DNA from: Micromonospora_G sp044901685
Lineage (GTDB): Bacteria; Actinomycetota; Actinomycetes; Mycobacteriales; Micromonosporaceae
Length of the DNA stretch: 64,000 nt
Assembly: GCF_044901685.1 (NCBI RefSeq)
Contig: NZ_JBJDPS010000007.1
Location: forward strand, 209,536-273,535
Reading direction: 5' to 3'
In this document: one piece after another, positions 24,452-32,634 of the stretch
How positions within the stretch are numbered: the first letter of the stretch is position 1
Layout of the letters: every line of letters starts with the position of its first letter
Position numbers and translations under genes: made by a program
The notes under the pieces: model-generated
The model's database searches: none
What the model was told of the DNA's origin: nothing
What the model saw: only the letters and a program-made list of their open reading frames with translations

Positions 24452-25428
24452 GCGAGCTGGCTCCGCCCGGCATCCCAATCCCACTGCGGGTCGAGTACGA
24501 CCACCGCCTCGGCGGGCGCTGGACCAGCCTCACCGGCGGTGGCCGACAGTGGCTCTGGACCGGTCCGCAGCCCGGTCGGGACCGGGTGCTTCCCGGCGAT
24601 GCCTTCGTCGACGCGGGTGGGCTGGAGGAATGCCTGCCGACCGTACGCGGCACCCCCGACCACGGCGCCGCCTGGTCCCGCCCGTGGCGACAACTGGACC
24701 CGGCCACCGCCACCGTCGACTGCCCCGACTTCACCCTCACCCGCCGGCTGACCGAGCGGGACGGTGTGGTGCTGGCCGACTACCGGCTGCTGGCGGCCCC
24801 CGGCTACCGGTTCGTCTGGGCCGCGCACGCCCTGCTCGACCTCTCGCCACGGGCCCGGCTGCTGGCGCCCGCCGGGACCCCGACCCGGCTCTACCCGGAG
24901 GCGGCCGAACTGCTACCCGAGGGAACCTGGCCGGAGCGAACGATCGGAACCGGGCCGGAGCCGACGGGCGGGGCCGGGCCGGAGCCGACGGGCGGGGCCG
25001 GGCCGGATCAGAGCGTCGAGGCCGGGCCGAACCGGGAGGGCTCGCCGGCGCCGTGGTACGCGGCGCCGTGGCCCAGCCCGGCCGGGCTTCCGCTCGCGCG
25101 CTTCGGCCCGGACGACGGGACCGCCGTCGGCGCGGTGCTGGTCGACTGTGCCCGGGTCCAGGTGGTCGACGGCCCGGACACGCTCACCCTGGAACTCGAC
25201 TGCGCCGACCAACCCCGAGCCACCGCGCTCTGGCGCAACCTGGGGGGCTGGCCGGCCGACCGGCCGTACCGCAGCATCGGCGTCGAACCGATGCTCGGCG
25301 GCGTCTTCGACCTGGCCGAGGCGGACCTCGGCGGCGGGGCGAACGCCGCGGTGGTGCCGGCCAGCGGCGAGGTCACCTGGCAGCTCACCATCTCCGCACA
25401 CCGATCGCCCGGAGGCGACCACCGATGA
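24445..25428 (+). CDS. Aldose-1-epimerase (mutarotase)-like protein with a repeat insert
   Basis: 327 residues. ATG at 24445 overlaps the dehydratase stop by 7 bp. The fold pattern is the galactose-mutarotase-like beta-sandwich: RVEYDHRLGGRWTSLTGGGRQWLW near the start, GGLEECLPTV, FVWAAHALLDLSPRARL with the conserved His, and YRSIGVEPMLGG near the end. The middle (~165-200) contains a Gly/Pro/Glu insert of near-identical octapeptides (GPEPTGGA) encoded by a 24-bp tandem repeat. Likely role: interconvert anomers of the imported or released sugar. It could instead be a non-catalytic aldose-binding protein. Confidence 0.75.
   Translation: MVSELAPPGIPIPLRVEYDHRLGGRWTSLTGGGRQWLWTGPQPGRDRVLPGDAFVDAGGLEECLPTVRGTPDHGAAWSRPWRQLDPATATVDCPDFTLTRRLTERDGVVLADYRLLAAPGYRFVWAAHALLDLSPRARLLAPAGTPTRLYPEAAELLPEGTWPERTIGTGPEPTGGAGPEPTGGAGPDQSVEAGPNREGSPAPWYAAPWPSPAGLPLARFGPDDGTAVGAVLVDCARVQVVDGPDTLTLELDCADQPRATALWRNLGGWPADRPYRSIGVEPMLGGVFDLAEADLGGGANAAVVPASGEVTWQLTISAHRSPGGDHR
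24952..25007 (+). repeat. 24-bp in-frame tandem repeat in the mutarotase-like gene
   Basis: Units begin at 24952, 24976 and 25000 (GGGCCGGAGCCGACGGGCGG...). Encodes GPEPTGGA repeats. Confidence 0.85.
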
Positions 25429-26063
25429 ACCTGCTCGACACCCTTCGCACCCACCGGCTGCTGGCGATCGTCCGTGGCGACGACCCCGACGCCGCCCTCG
25501 CCACCGTGCTCACCCTCGCCGAGAGCGGGGTCAACCTGGTCGAGGTGTCGCTGACCAGCACCGACGCGCTCGGCGTCCTGCGTCGGGCCCGCGCCGCGCT
25601 GGGGCCCGCGTACGCGCTCGGCGCCGGCACCGTGCTCACCGCTGAGCAGGCCGGTCAGGCGGCCGAGGCCGGGGCGACGTACCTGGTCACCCCGGCGCTG
25701 GCGCCGAGCCTCGCCGAGGCCGGTCGGCTCGGGCTGCCGGTGCTGGCGGGCGCGTTCACCCCGACCGAGGTGGTCCAGGCGACCACCGCCGGGGCGGCTG
25801 CGGTCAAGCTCTTCCCCGCCTCGCTCGGCGGCCCGGACTACCTGCGCGCACTGCGCGACCCGTTCCCGCAGGTCCCGTTCGTGCCGGTCGGCGGGGTCGA
25901 CGCGGCCGGCGCCCGGGACTACCTCGACCGGGGCGCGATCGCGGTCGGCGTCGGATCGCCGCTGCTCGGTGACGCGGTACGCGGCGGCGACCTCGCCGCG
26001 CTGCGCGACCGGGTGGCCGACTTCCGCTCCTCGGTGGTGCCGTCCGCCGGTGCGGCGGCATGA
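25425..26063 (+). CDS. dgoA: 2-dehydro-3-deoxy-6-phosphogalactonate aldolase (KDPG/KDPGal aldolase family)
   Basis: 212 residues, ATGA overlap with the preceding gene. Class I aldolase fold: LLAIVRGDDPDAAL with the strand-1 Arg, VNLVEVSLTSTDAL with the general-base Glu, LGAGTVLT, ATYLVTPALAP, and the Schiff-base Lys in AAVKLFPAS, followed by the phosphate-binding FVPVGGVDA. Cleaves 2-keto-3-deoxy-6-phosphogalactonate to pyruvate and glyceraldehyde-3-phosphate. The galactonate rather than gluconate assignment comes from the adjacent DgoD-like dehydratase. Confidence 0.88.
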   Translation: MNLLDTLRTHRLLAIVRGDDPDAALATVLTLAESGVNLVEVSLTSTDALGVLRRARAALGPAYALGAGTVLTAEQAGQAAEAGATYLVTPALAPSLAEAGRLGLPVLAGAFTPTEVVQATTAGAAAVKLFPASLGGPDYLRALRDPFPQVPFVPVGGVDAAGARDYLDRGAIAVGVGSPLLGDAVRGGDLAALRDRVADFRSSVVPSAGAAA

Positions 26064-27043
26064 CCGGCAGCCCGAGCCCGGCGGCCGGCGCCGGGTCGAC
26101 GTACGGCGTTGACGTGCTCACGCTCGGCGAGACGATGGCGGCGTTCCGCGCCCCGGCTCCGCTGCGGCTCGGTGGGACCCTGTCGCTCTCGGTCGCCGGT
26201 GCCGAGTCGAACGTGGCGATCGGCCTGTCCCGGCTCGGCCACCGGGTGCGCTGGATCGGGGTGACCGGTGCCGACGAGCCCGGCGAACTGATCCGCCGTA
26301 CGCTGCGCGCCGAGGGCGTCGACCTGGACCTGGCCCGGGTCGACCCGGACGCGCCCACCGGCCTGATCCTGTTCGAGGCGCGGGTCGGCGACATCAGCCG
26401 GGTCACCTACTACCGGAGCGGATCGGCCGGCTCCCGGCTCGGTCCCGAGGACGTCTCCCCGGCCTTCACCGCTGCCCGGACACCCCAGATCCTGCACGTC
26501 ACCGGGATCACCGCCGGGCTCGGCGAGCAGCCGTACGCGGCCGTGGTCACGGCGGTCGAGGCCGCCCGTACCGCCGGCGCCCTGGTCTGCCTCGACGTGA
26601 ACCACCGGCAACGGGTCTGGTCGGTGGACCAAGCCGCCGCCGCGCTCCGCCCGCTGCTGCCCTCGGTCGACCTGGTGGTCGCCTCCGACGACGAACTGGC
26701 CGTGCTGACCGACGGTCCGGACCCGGTCGCCGCGCTGCTCGGAGCGGGCGTGCCGGAGGTGGTGGTGAAGCACGGTGGGCAGGGCGCGACCAGCCACAGC
26801 GAGCGGGGGAGCGTGCACGCCCCGGCCCGTACGGTCCCGGTGGTCGACACCGTCGGTGCCGGGGACGCCTTTGTCGCCGGTCTGCTCTCCGGTCTGCTCG
26901 ACCGGCTCGACGTCGCCGGTCGGCTCGACCGTGCGGTCACCACCGGGGCGTTCGCGGTGGCCACCCGGGGCGACTGGGAAGGGCTGCCCACCCGTACCGA
27001 ACTGTCGCTGCTCGACCACGCCCCCGGCAGCGCCGTACGCTGA
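26060..27043 (+). CDS. PfkB-family 2-dehydro-3-deoxy sugar acid kinase
   Basis: 327 residues, ATGA overlap. Ribokinase-fold signatures: N-terminal GGTLSLSVAGAESNVAIGLSRLG and the C-terminal DTVGAGDAFVAG with the catalytic Asp. The internal YYRSGSAGS and LDVNHRQRVW segments are typical of 2-keto-3-deoxygluconate kinases. Here it would phosphorylate 2-keto-3-deoxygalactonate before the aldolase. Note that E. coli uses an unrelated DgoK; this locus substitutes a PfkB-type enzyme. Sole kinase in the operon. Confidence 0.85.
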   Translation: MTGSPSPAAGAGSTYGVDVLTLGETMAAFRAPAPLRLGGTLSLSVAGAESNVAIGLSRLGHRVRWIGVTGADEPGELIRRTLRAEGVDLDLARVDPDAPTGLILFEARVGDISRVTYYRSGSAGSRLGPEDVSPAFTAARTPQILHVTGITAGLGEQPYAAVVTAVEAARTAGALVCLDVNHRQRVWSVDQAAAALRPLLPSVDLVVASDDELAVLTDGPDPVAALLGAGVPEVVVKHGGQGATSHSERGSVHAPARTVPVVDTVGAGDAFVAGLLSGLLDRLDVAGRLDRAVTTGAFAVATRGDWEGLPTRTELSLLDHAPGSAVR

Positions 27044-27125
27044 CCCACCCCGTCTTACCCCGTTACGCCGCCGGTCCGTGATCGGCGGACCCGTTACGAC
27101 ACCGTGCACCCCTCTGGAGGAGACG

Positions 27126-28022
27126 ATGCGGCTCACCGAGCCGACCCCGTGGAGCGACGACCGGTTCGAGTTGGGCGAGGGTGCCCGCTGGGTGGACGGC
27201 CGACTGGTCCTGGTCGATCTGCTCGCCGGCCGGTTGTACGAGACCAGCGGCGACGCCCCGGCGCCGCTGCGCGAGTTGCGCCGGCTGGACGCCCCGATCG
27301 GGGCGGTGGCGGCGGTCGCCGGCCGGCCGGGTGACTGGGTGGCCGCCACCGGCACCGGACTGGCTCTGCTCAGCGGCGACGGCGGCTCCCGGCAGCTCGC
27401 CAACCTGGAGAGCGAGAATCCGGCACCGGCCCGGATGAACGACGCGGTCGCCGACCCGAACGGCCGGTTCTGGGCCGGCAGCATGGCCTACGACGCCACC
27501 CCGGGCGCCGGCACCCTCTACCGGTACGACGGCACGGGCGCACCGACCCCGGCGGTCACCGGGCTCACCATCACCAACGGCCCCGCGTTCGACGCCGCCG
27601 GCACCACCATGTACCTGGCCGACACCGCGCGGGGCGAGGTGGACCGCTTCACCGTCGACCCCCGCACGGGCGGCCTCTCCGGCCGTACGCCGTTCCTCCG
27701 GCTCGCCGGAGCCGAGGGGGCGCCCGACGGCATGACGGTCGACGCGGCGGGACACCTCTGGGTCGCCCTCTGGGGTGGTTACGCGGTCCGCCGCTACCGC
27801 CCCGACGGCACCCTGGAGCGCGAACTGCGCCTGCCGGTAGCCCAACCGACCAGCGTCTGCCTCGGCGGCCCAGACCTGCGTCGCCTCTTCATAACCAGCG
27901 CGCACCACGCCCTGCATCCCCGAGGCCCGCTGGACGGTGCCCTCCTGGCGGTGGACGTCGAGATCACCGGTATCCCGGCACAATCTGTTGCTCATGAAGT
28001 TGGCGCGAAAATCGAGCACTGA
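27126..28022 (+). CDS. SMP-30/gluconolactonase-family lactonase
   Basis: 298 residues, ATG at 27126 with GGAGGAGA 2-9 nt upstream. Six-bladed propeller pattern: ELGEGARWVDGRLVLVDLLAGRLY with the first metal-ligand Glu, RMNDAVADPNGRFWAGSM with Asn/Asp ligands, LTITNGPAFDAAGTTMYLADT, and APDGMTVDAAGHLWVALWGG with the key Asp. The enzyme hydrolyses sugar lactones, here probably galactono-lactone made by the SDR. It is separated from the kinase by 82 bp but has the same direction and likely the same transcript; a terminator-like repeat overlaps its end. Confidence 0.87.
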   Translation: MRLTEPTPWSDDRFELGEGARWVDGRLVLVDLLAGRLYETSGDAPAPLRELRRLDAPIGAVAAVAGRPGDWVAATGTGLALLSGDGGSRQLANLESENPAPARMNDAVADPNGRFWAGSMAYDATPGAGTLYRYDGTGAPTPAVTGLTITNGPAFDAAGTTMYLADTARGEVDRFTVDPRTGGLSGRTPFLRLAGAEGAPDGMTVDAAGHLWVALWGGYAVRRYRPDGTLERELRLPVAQPTSVCLGGPDLRRLFITSAHHALHPRGPLDGALLAVDVEITGIPAQSVAHEVGAKIEH

Positions 28023-28034
28023 TTCCGCGCCAAC
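27999..28034 (+). terminator. Terminator-like hairpin overlapping the SMP-30 stop
   Basis: GTTGGCGCG (27999-28007) pairs with CGCGCCAAC (28026-28034); 9 bp perfect, 18-nt loop. Confidence 0.55.
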
Positions 28035-28091
28035 GTCCGTGAGCGGCATGCCAGCAGGTTTGTCGGGTTCAGGCCGGCAGGATTCGCGGGT

Positions 28092-28244
28092 TCAGATCAG
28101 TTCAAGGACGACAGGAGTGACTGCCGCGACGAAGGAGGCGACTGCCAAGAGAAGGCGTCCGACGGCCTCGATGTACGAGACGGCTCGTGGCGGATCGACT
28201 CCCCGCTGGTCCTGGCTAGCGGGAGCGCCGTTTGGTACGGTCAT
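28092..28244 (-). CDS. Small single-pass membrane protein
   Basis: A 50-residue ORF that is easy to miss. ATG at 28244 with GAAGGAG 6 nt upstream. A polar N-terminus (MTVPNGAPASQDQRGVD) is followed by a helix of ~28 mostly hydrophobic residues (IEAVGRLLLAVASFVAA, then VTPVVLEL). No family recognised. Alone on the minus strand between the lactonase and EamA genes. Codon choice and the strong ribosome binding site support it being real. Confidence 0.5.
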   Translation of the reverse strand: MTVPNGAPASQDQRGVDPPRAVSYIEAVGRLLLAVASFVAAVTPVVLELI

Positions 28245-28592
28245 AGGAACTCCTTCAGTTGGGCTTCGTGAGGGCCGAATTGGAGTCAGTAGGACGGCAT
28301 CCGTTGGCGCGGGTGCCGTCCGTTTCGTTAATTGCCCACTCGCTACGGTACGGATCGTGCGTCGGGGTTGGAAAGCATCTCCACGGAGTGAGTGTGGATG
28401 AATGCCGTATTCACCCCTGACCCGGTTTCCCGCATGGTGAAAACATGACCGGTTGCTGTTCCCTGGACCTTTCGGAGAGCGATCTGTCGAATACCGGCAA
28501 TGCTGATTGGAACCTTTCTCTTGCCGGACAGGTCACGGCCCCTGGCCCCGAGATCCGATCCCAGGTGGGCTGCGAAAGCCCTGCCCGGAACG
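28245..28592. other. 348-bp intergenic region
   Basis: No convincing gene. Somewhat lower GC than its surroundings. Short open frames on both strands here lack ribosome binding sites and family features. Contains upstream sequence of the small membrane protein and the 3' region of the EamA gene. Confidence 0.4.
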
Positions 28593-29534
28593 TCACTCCG
28601 GCAGGCCGCGGGGGTTCTCCCGAGGTGTGGCAAGCGGTGTCCTCGGCGGTGCGACGGCAGCGGGGGCCCGTCGTTGGGCGAGGGTGATCCCGGTCAGGAC
28701 CAGGGCCATGCCGGCGAGCATCGGTAGGGTGACCGGCTCGGCCAGGACGAGCGCGCCGAGCACCACCGCGACCACCGGCAGGAGGTACGTGGTGGTGGAG
28801 GCGGCGGTCGACCCGAGATCGCCGATGAGTCGGTAGTTCAGCACGTACGCCAGTCCGGTGCCGACCGTGCCGAGGACGAGGAGACTGCCGACCGGCACCG
28901 CGCTCCAGTTCGGCGCGGTCAGCCCGCCGAAGGGCAGGGCGAGCGCGAGTACGGCGGCGCCGGCCGCCAGTTGGCAGGCGGACAGCATAATCGGCGGGAT
29001 GTTCCGGCCGGTGAGGTAGCGACCCATGTAGACGTATCCGGCGCCGTAACTCGCGGAAGCGGCGAGGCAGGCGAGACCCGCCCAGCTCGCCACGTCGGTC
29101 GCCGACTCCCACGGTGTGAAGATCAGCACCGTCCCGGCGAAGCCGGCCGCGAGACCGCTCGCCCGTCCCAGGGTCACCCGCTGCTCGCCGCCGGCGAGCA
29201 GCGCGATCACCACCGTCCACAGTGGCGTGGTGGCGTTCAGTACGCCGGCGATGTTCGAGTCGATCGTCTGCTGCCCGATCCCGAACAGGGTGTACGGCAC
29301 GACGTTGGCGAGCAGGGCCGCCACCACGAGGTGGAACCAGGTTCGGCTCCCGGACGGAACGGGCATTCTTCGCGCCAGTGCGATGGGTGCCAGCACCGCC
29401 GCTCCGAGCAGGAGCCGGACGATGGTGATCTGGACCGGGGTGAACCCCCGCAGCGCCAGCTTGATCCAGAGAAATCCGGAGCCCCAGATCAGTGCCAGCA
29501 GCAGCAACCGCCCCCAACTCCCGCGCCCCACCAC
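28593..29534 (-). CDS. EamA/DMT-family transporter
   Basis: 313 residues from the GTG at 29534 (VVGRGSWGRLLLL), preceded by GGGCGGGGG; an ATG at 29561 is possible but lies inside an inverted repeat. Ten hydrophobic helices arranged as two EamA repeats: LIWGSGFLWIKLALRGFTPVQI in repeat one and a second start near LACLAASASYGAGYVYMGR, with the closing LGALVLAEPVTLPMLAGMALVLTGI. Typical drug/metabolite exporter or permease; substrate unknown. Single gene, convergent with the small membrane protein. Confidence 0.88.
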   Translation of the reverse strand: MVGRGSWGRLLLLALIWGSGFLWIKLALRGFTPVQITIVRLLLGAAVLAPIALARRMPVPSGSRTWFHLVVAALLANVVPYTLFGIGQQTIDSNIAGVLNATTPLWTVVIALLAGGEQRVTLGRASGLAAGFAGTVLIFTPWESATDVASWAGLACLAASASYGAGYVYMGRYLTGRNIPPIMLSACQLAAGAAVLALALPFGGLTAPNWSAVPVGSLLVLGTVGTGLAYVLNYRLIGDLGSTAASTTTYLLPVVAVVLGALVLAEPVTLPMLAGMALVLTGITLAQRRAPAAVAPPRTPLATPRENPRGLPE

Positions 29535-29555
29535 GCACCCCCGCCCAAAATTGTT

Positions 29556-29610
29556 GACCATGAAGTTATCGCAGGGGTTCGTCCGCCATCCGTGCGACAA
29601 CTTCATGATC
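29556..29610. repeat. Imperfect inverted repeat of the GATCATGAAGTTG type
   Basis: Arms 29556-29573 and 29593-29610 match at 16 of 18. The same core (TCATGAAGTTG) occurs at ~27992-28002, suggesting a dispersed intergenic element. Confidence 0.6.
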
Positions 29611-29738
29611 GATCGGGTGAGGGGCGGGGCGCGGCGTGAGGGGCGGGGCGTGAGGGGCGGGGTGGGGGTGGCGTGAGGTGGTGCCGTCGTGGTGGTCACG
29701 TTGACGGGGGGCCGGTCGGTGGGACAGCATGGCCAGCA

Positions 29739-29886
29739 CGAGCGGTGCGCGGAGGAACCCGGTGCGAGTCCGGGACGGTCCCGCCACTGTGACCGGGGAG
29801 TGACCTCTCACGTACGGGCCACGGCCGAACGGCCGGAAGGTCGGGGGGAAGCGTCGATCCGGGAGTCAGGAGACTCCGACCGCTCG
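29739..29886 (+). ncRNA. Cobalamin riboswitch upstream of the chelatase/cobO operon
   Basis: Contains the class signatures in order: GGAGGAACCCGGTGCGAGTCC, CGGTCCCGCCACTGTGACCG, then GGGAGTCAGGAGACTC (B12 box). The ends pair (CGAGCGG at 29739 with CCGCTCG at 29880), closing the P1 helix. Presumably lowers expression of the downstream operon when adenosylcobalamin is abundant. Confidence 0.93.
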
Positions 29887-29928
29887 CACCACCCAGCCAA
29901 CGCGGGCGTGGACACCCGCGGAAGGGAC

Positions 29929-29964
29929 ATGAGCATGGCTTCTGCGCGCCTGAGTGGGCGATGA
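29929..29964 (+). CDS. 11-residue leader ORF coupled to the chelatase gene
   Basis: ATG at 29929 reads MSMASARLSGR and stops at TGA, which overlaps the next ATG (29961) as ATGA. GGAAGGGAC lies directly upstream, whereas the downstream gene has no good ribosome binding site of its own. A second leader ORF with the same layout precedes cobN. Translation is inferred. Confidence 0.5.
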   Translation: MSMASARLSGR

Positions 29965-32030
29965 CCCCGCCGTACCCGTTCTCCGCCGTTGTCGGCCTGC
30001 CCGACCTGCGACTGGCCCTGCTGCTCAACGCGGTCTCCCCGGCGATCGGCGGGGTGCTGGTACGCGGCGAGAAGGGCACCGCGAAGTCGACCATCGTACG
30101 GGCCCTCGCCGGGCTGCTTCCCGACGTCGACGTGGTACGTGGCTGCCGGTTCGCCTGCGACCCGGTCAATCCTGACGCGGCGTGCCCGGACGGCCCGCAC
30201 GAGCCCGGCGCCGCCGCCGTACGCCGCCGCGCCACCCTGGTCGAGTTGCCGGTCGGCGCCACCGAGGACCGGGTGGTCGGCACCCTGGACCTGCAACGCG
30301 CGCTCGCCGACGGGGTGAAGGCGTTCGAGCCGGGCCTGCTCGCCGCCGCCCATCGCGGGGTGCTCTACGTCGACGAGGTCAACCTGCTCCCGGACCACCT
30401 GGTCGACCTGCTGCTCGACGCCGCCGCGATGGGACGCGCACACGTCGAGCGGGACGGGGTGTCGGTCAAGCACGCCGCCCGCTTCCTGCTGGTCGGCACG
30501 ATGAACCCGGAGGAGGGGGAGCCCCGCCCGCAACTCGTGGACCGGTTCGGGCTGGTGGTGGCGGTGGCCGCCCCGCGCGACGCGGGCTCGCGGGCCGAGG
30601 TGGTACGCCGTCGGCTCGCGTACGAGACCGATCCGGTGGGGTTCGTGGCGCGCTGGGTGGAGGAGGACGCCGTACTCGCCGGGCGGATCGCCGTCGCCCG
30701 ACTGCGGTTGCCCTCGGTCCGGCTGCCCGACGCCGAGTTGGACCGGATCGCCACGATCTGTCTCGCGTACGGGGTCGACGGGCTCCGCGCGGACATCGTG
30801 GTGGCCCGGACCGCCGTGGCACTCGCCGCCTGGCACGACCGGGACAGGGTCACCGCCGACGACGTGGCCGCCGCCGCGAGGCTGGCCCTGCCACACCGTC
30901 GGCGCCGGGACCCGCTGGACCCGCCCGGCACCGACCAGGAGAAGCTGGAGGAACTGCTCCGGCAGCACGGCGGCGACGCGGACCCGGAGCCCGAGCCGCC
31001 GGCCGGACCGGACGACGGCTCCGACGGCGGTCCCGGCGACAACCCACCCGGCGACAACCCGTCCGACCCGACGGACGGCCCTCCGGACGGCCCTCCGAAC
31101 GGACCTCCGAACGGTCCCGGCGGCGGCCGTCCACCGGCCGGACCGGAGCAGGTCCCGGACCGCTCCGACACGCCGGACACCGCACCGCCACCCGGGTCCG
31201 GACCGAAGTCGACCGGCCCGGACCAGCAGGCATCGCCGGAGCAGCAACCCGAGCAGGCCGGCGCCGGCAACCAGCCGGCGGTCGCGGCGACCAGCCCGTA
31301 CCGGACCAGGGCGCTGGCCGTACGCGGACGAGGCGCCGGGGCGCACGCCGGGCGCCGCTCCCCGGCGTACGCCCGGCGTGGCCGGGTGGTCGGCGCCCGG
31401 CTGCCGACCGGGCGGCTGACCAGCGTGCACCTGCCCGCCACCCTGCTCGCCGCGGCCCGTCGGGGTGCCCGCTCGGTCGCGGCCGGGGACCTGCGCGAGG
31501 CGGTGCACGTCGGCCGCGAGGCGAACCTGGTGCTGTTCGTGGTGGACGCCTCCGGCTCGATGGCGGCCCGCCGCCGGATGCGGGTGGTGAAGACCGCCGT
31601 CCTCTCCCTGCTCCGTGACGCCTACCAGCGGCGGGACAAGATCGGAATGATCACGTTCCGGGGCACCGGGGCGAGTACGGTGCTGGAGCCGACCGCCAGC
31701 CACGAGGTCGGCGTGCTCCGCCTCGCCGAGCTGCGCACCGGCGGCCGGACCCCGCTCGCCGCCGGGCTGCGCCAGGCCGCCCGGACCCTGGACAGCGAGC
31801 GTCGCCGCGACCCACGCCGCCGCCCGCTGCTGGTCGTGGTCACCGACGGGCGGGCGACCAGCGGCCCGGACCCGTTGACCGTGGTCCCGGCGCTGGCCGA
31901 GGTCGCCTCGGTGGTGGTCGACTGCGAGTCCGGGCCGATCCGGCTCGGCCTGGCCCGACGGCTGGCCACCGCGCTGGATGCCGACTGCGTCCCGCTGGAC
32001 GCGCTGCACACTCTCCGAAAGGCGGCCTGA
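29961..32030 (+). CDS. Mg-chelatase ChlI/ChlD-like AAA+ and VWA protein, putative cobaltochelatase subunit
   Basis: 689 residues. N-terminal AAA+ module with Walker A RGEKGTAKST (~38), Walker B GVLYVDEVNLL and sensor GTMNPEEGEPRPQLVDRFG; a Pro/Gly/Asp-rich linker (~330-440) containing a 12-bp in-frame repeat; and a C-terminal VWA domain with a MIDAS-like VVDASGSM, a TGGRTPLAAGL loop and VTDGRATSG. It fuses ChlI-like and ChlD-like parts, and with CobN would form the three-part ATP-dependent cobalt chelatase that inserts cobalt into hydrogenobyrinate a,c-diamide. Riboswitch-controlled, first in an operon with cobO and cobB. Confidence 0.88.
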   Translation: MTPPYPFSAVVGLPDLRLALLLNAVSPAIGGVLVRGEKGTAKSTIVRALAGLLPDVDVVRGCRFACDPVNPDAACPDGPHEPGAAAVRRRATLVELPVGATEDRVVGTLDLQRALADGVKAFEPGLLAAAHRGVLYVDEVNLLPDHLVDLLLDAAAMGRAHVERDGVSVKHAARFLLVGTMNPEEGEPRPQLVDRFGLVVAVAAPRDAGSRAEVVRRRLAYETDPVGFVARWVEEDAVLAGRIAVARLRLPSVRLPDAELDRIATICLAYGVDGLRADIVVARTAVALAAWHDRDRVTADDVAAAARLALPHRRRRDPLDPPGTDQEKLEELLRQHGGDADPEPEPPAGPDDGSDGGPGDNPPGDNPSDPTDGPPDGPPNGPPNGPGGGRPPAGPEQVPDRSDTPDTAPPPGSGPKSTGPDQQASPEQQPEQAGAGNQPAVAATSPYRTRALAVRGRGAGAHAGRRSPAYARRGRVVGARLPTGRLTSVHLPATLLAAARRGARSVAAGDLREAVHVGREANLVLFVVDASGSMAARRRMRVVKTAVLSLLRDAYQRRDKIGMITFRGTGASTVLEPTASHEVGVLRLAELRTGGRTPLAAGLRQAARTLDSERRRDPRRRPLLVVVTDGRATSGPDPLTVVPALAEVASVVVDCESGPIRLGLARRLATALDADCVPLDALHTLRKAA
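31073..31125 (+). repeat. 12-bp in-frame repeat in the chelatase linker
   Basis: Four units of the type GACGGCCCTCCG, encoding DGPPDGPPNGPPNG. Confidence 0.75.
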
Positions 32031-32031
32031 C

Positions 32032-32634
32032 ATGCCCCAGGGCAAGCCGGAACAGGTACCCGACGACGGTCTCACCACCCGCGAGCGGCGCCGGCAACCG
32101 GTCCTGGCCGTACACACCGGCCAGGGTAAGGGCAAGTCGACCGCCGCGTTCGGGATGGCGCTGCGCGCCTGGAGCGCCGGCTGGCCGATCGCGGTGTTCC
32201 AGTTCGTGAAGAGTCCGAAGTGGAAGGTCGGCGAGGAGACCGCGCTGCGCGCGCTCGGCGAGAGCGGCAAGGGCGGCAGCGTGGTCTGGCACAAGATGGG
32301 CGAGGGCTGGTCCTGGATCCAGCGTCCGGGCACCGAGCGCGACCACGCGGTCGAGGCCGCCGAGGGCTGGGCCCAGATCAAGCGGGACCTGGCCGCCGAG
32401 GCGTACCGGTTCTACGTGCTGGACGAGTTCACCTACCCGATCAAGTGGGGCTGGATCGACATCGCCGACGTGGTCGCCACGTTGCGTGATCGGCCCGGCA
32501 ACCAGCACGTCGTGATCACCGGCCGGGACGCCCACCCCGACCTGGTCGACCTCGCCGACCTGGTCACCGAGATGACCAAGGTGAAGCACCCGATGGACGC
32601 CGGCCGCAAGGGCCAGCAGGGCATCGAGTGGTGA
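32032..32634 (+). CDS. cobO: Corrinoid adenosyltransferase (CobO/CobA type)
   Basis: 200 residues, ATG at 32032, 1 bp after the chelatase stop. P-loop HTGQGKGKSTAAFG, then VAVFQFVKSPKWKVGE-like segment, HKMGEGWSW, YVLDEFTYPIKWGW and a C-terminal DAGRKGQQGIEW are CobO signatures. Transfers the adenosyl group from ATP to reduced cob(I)yrinate a,c-diamide. In the aerobic pathway this needs prior reduction of Co(II) by a flavin enzyme. Overlaps cobB (GTGA). Confidence 0.95.
   Translation: MPQGKPEQVPDDGLTTRERRRQPVLAVHTGQGKGKSTAAFGMALRAWSAGWPIAVFQFVKSPKWKVGEETALRALGESGKGGSVVWHKMGEGWSWIQRPGTERDHAVEAAEGWAQIKRDLAAEAYRFYVLDEFTYPIKWGWIDIADVVATLRDRPGNQHVVITGRDAHPDLVDLADLVTEMTKVKHPMDAGRKGQQGIEW

Noticed and set aside
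28343..28633. 96-codon minus-strand ORF between the small membrane protein and the EamA gene
   Set aside because: Overlaps the end of the EamA gene, no ribosome binding site, and no recognisable features.
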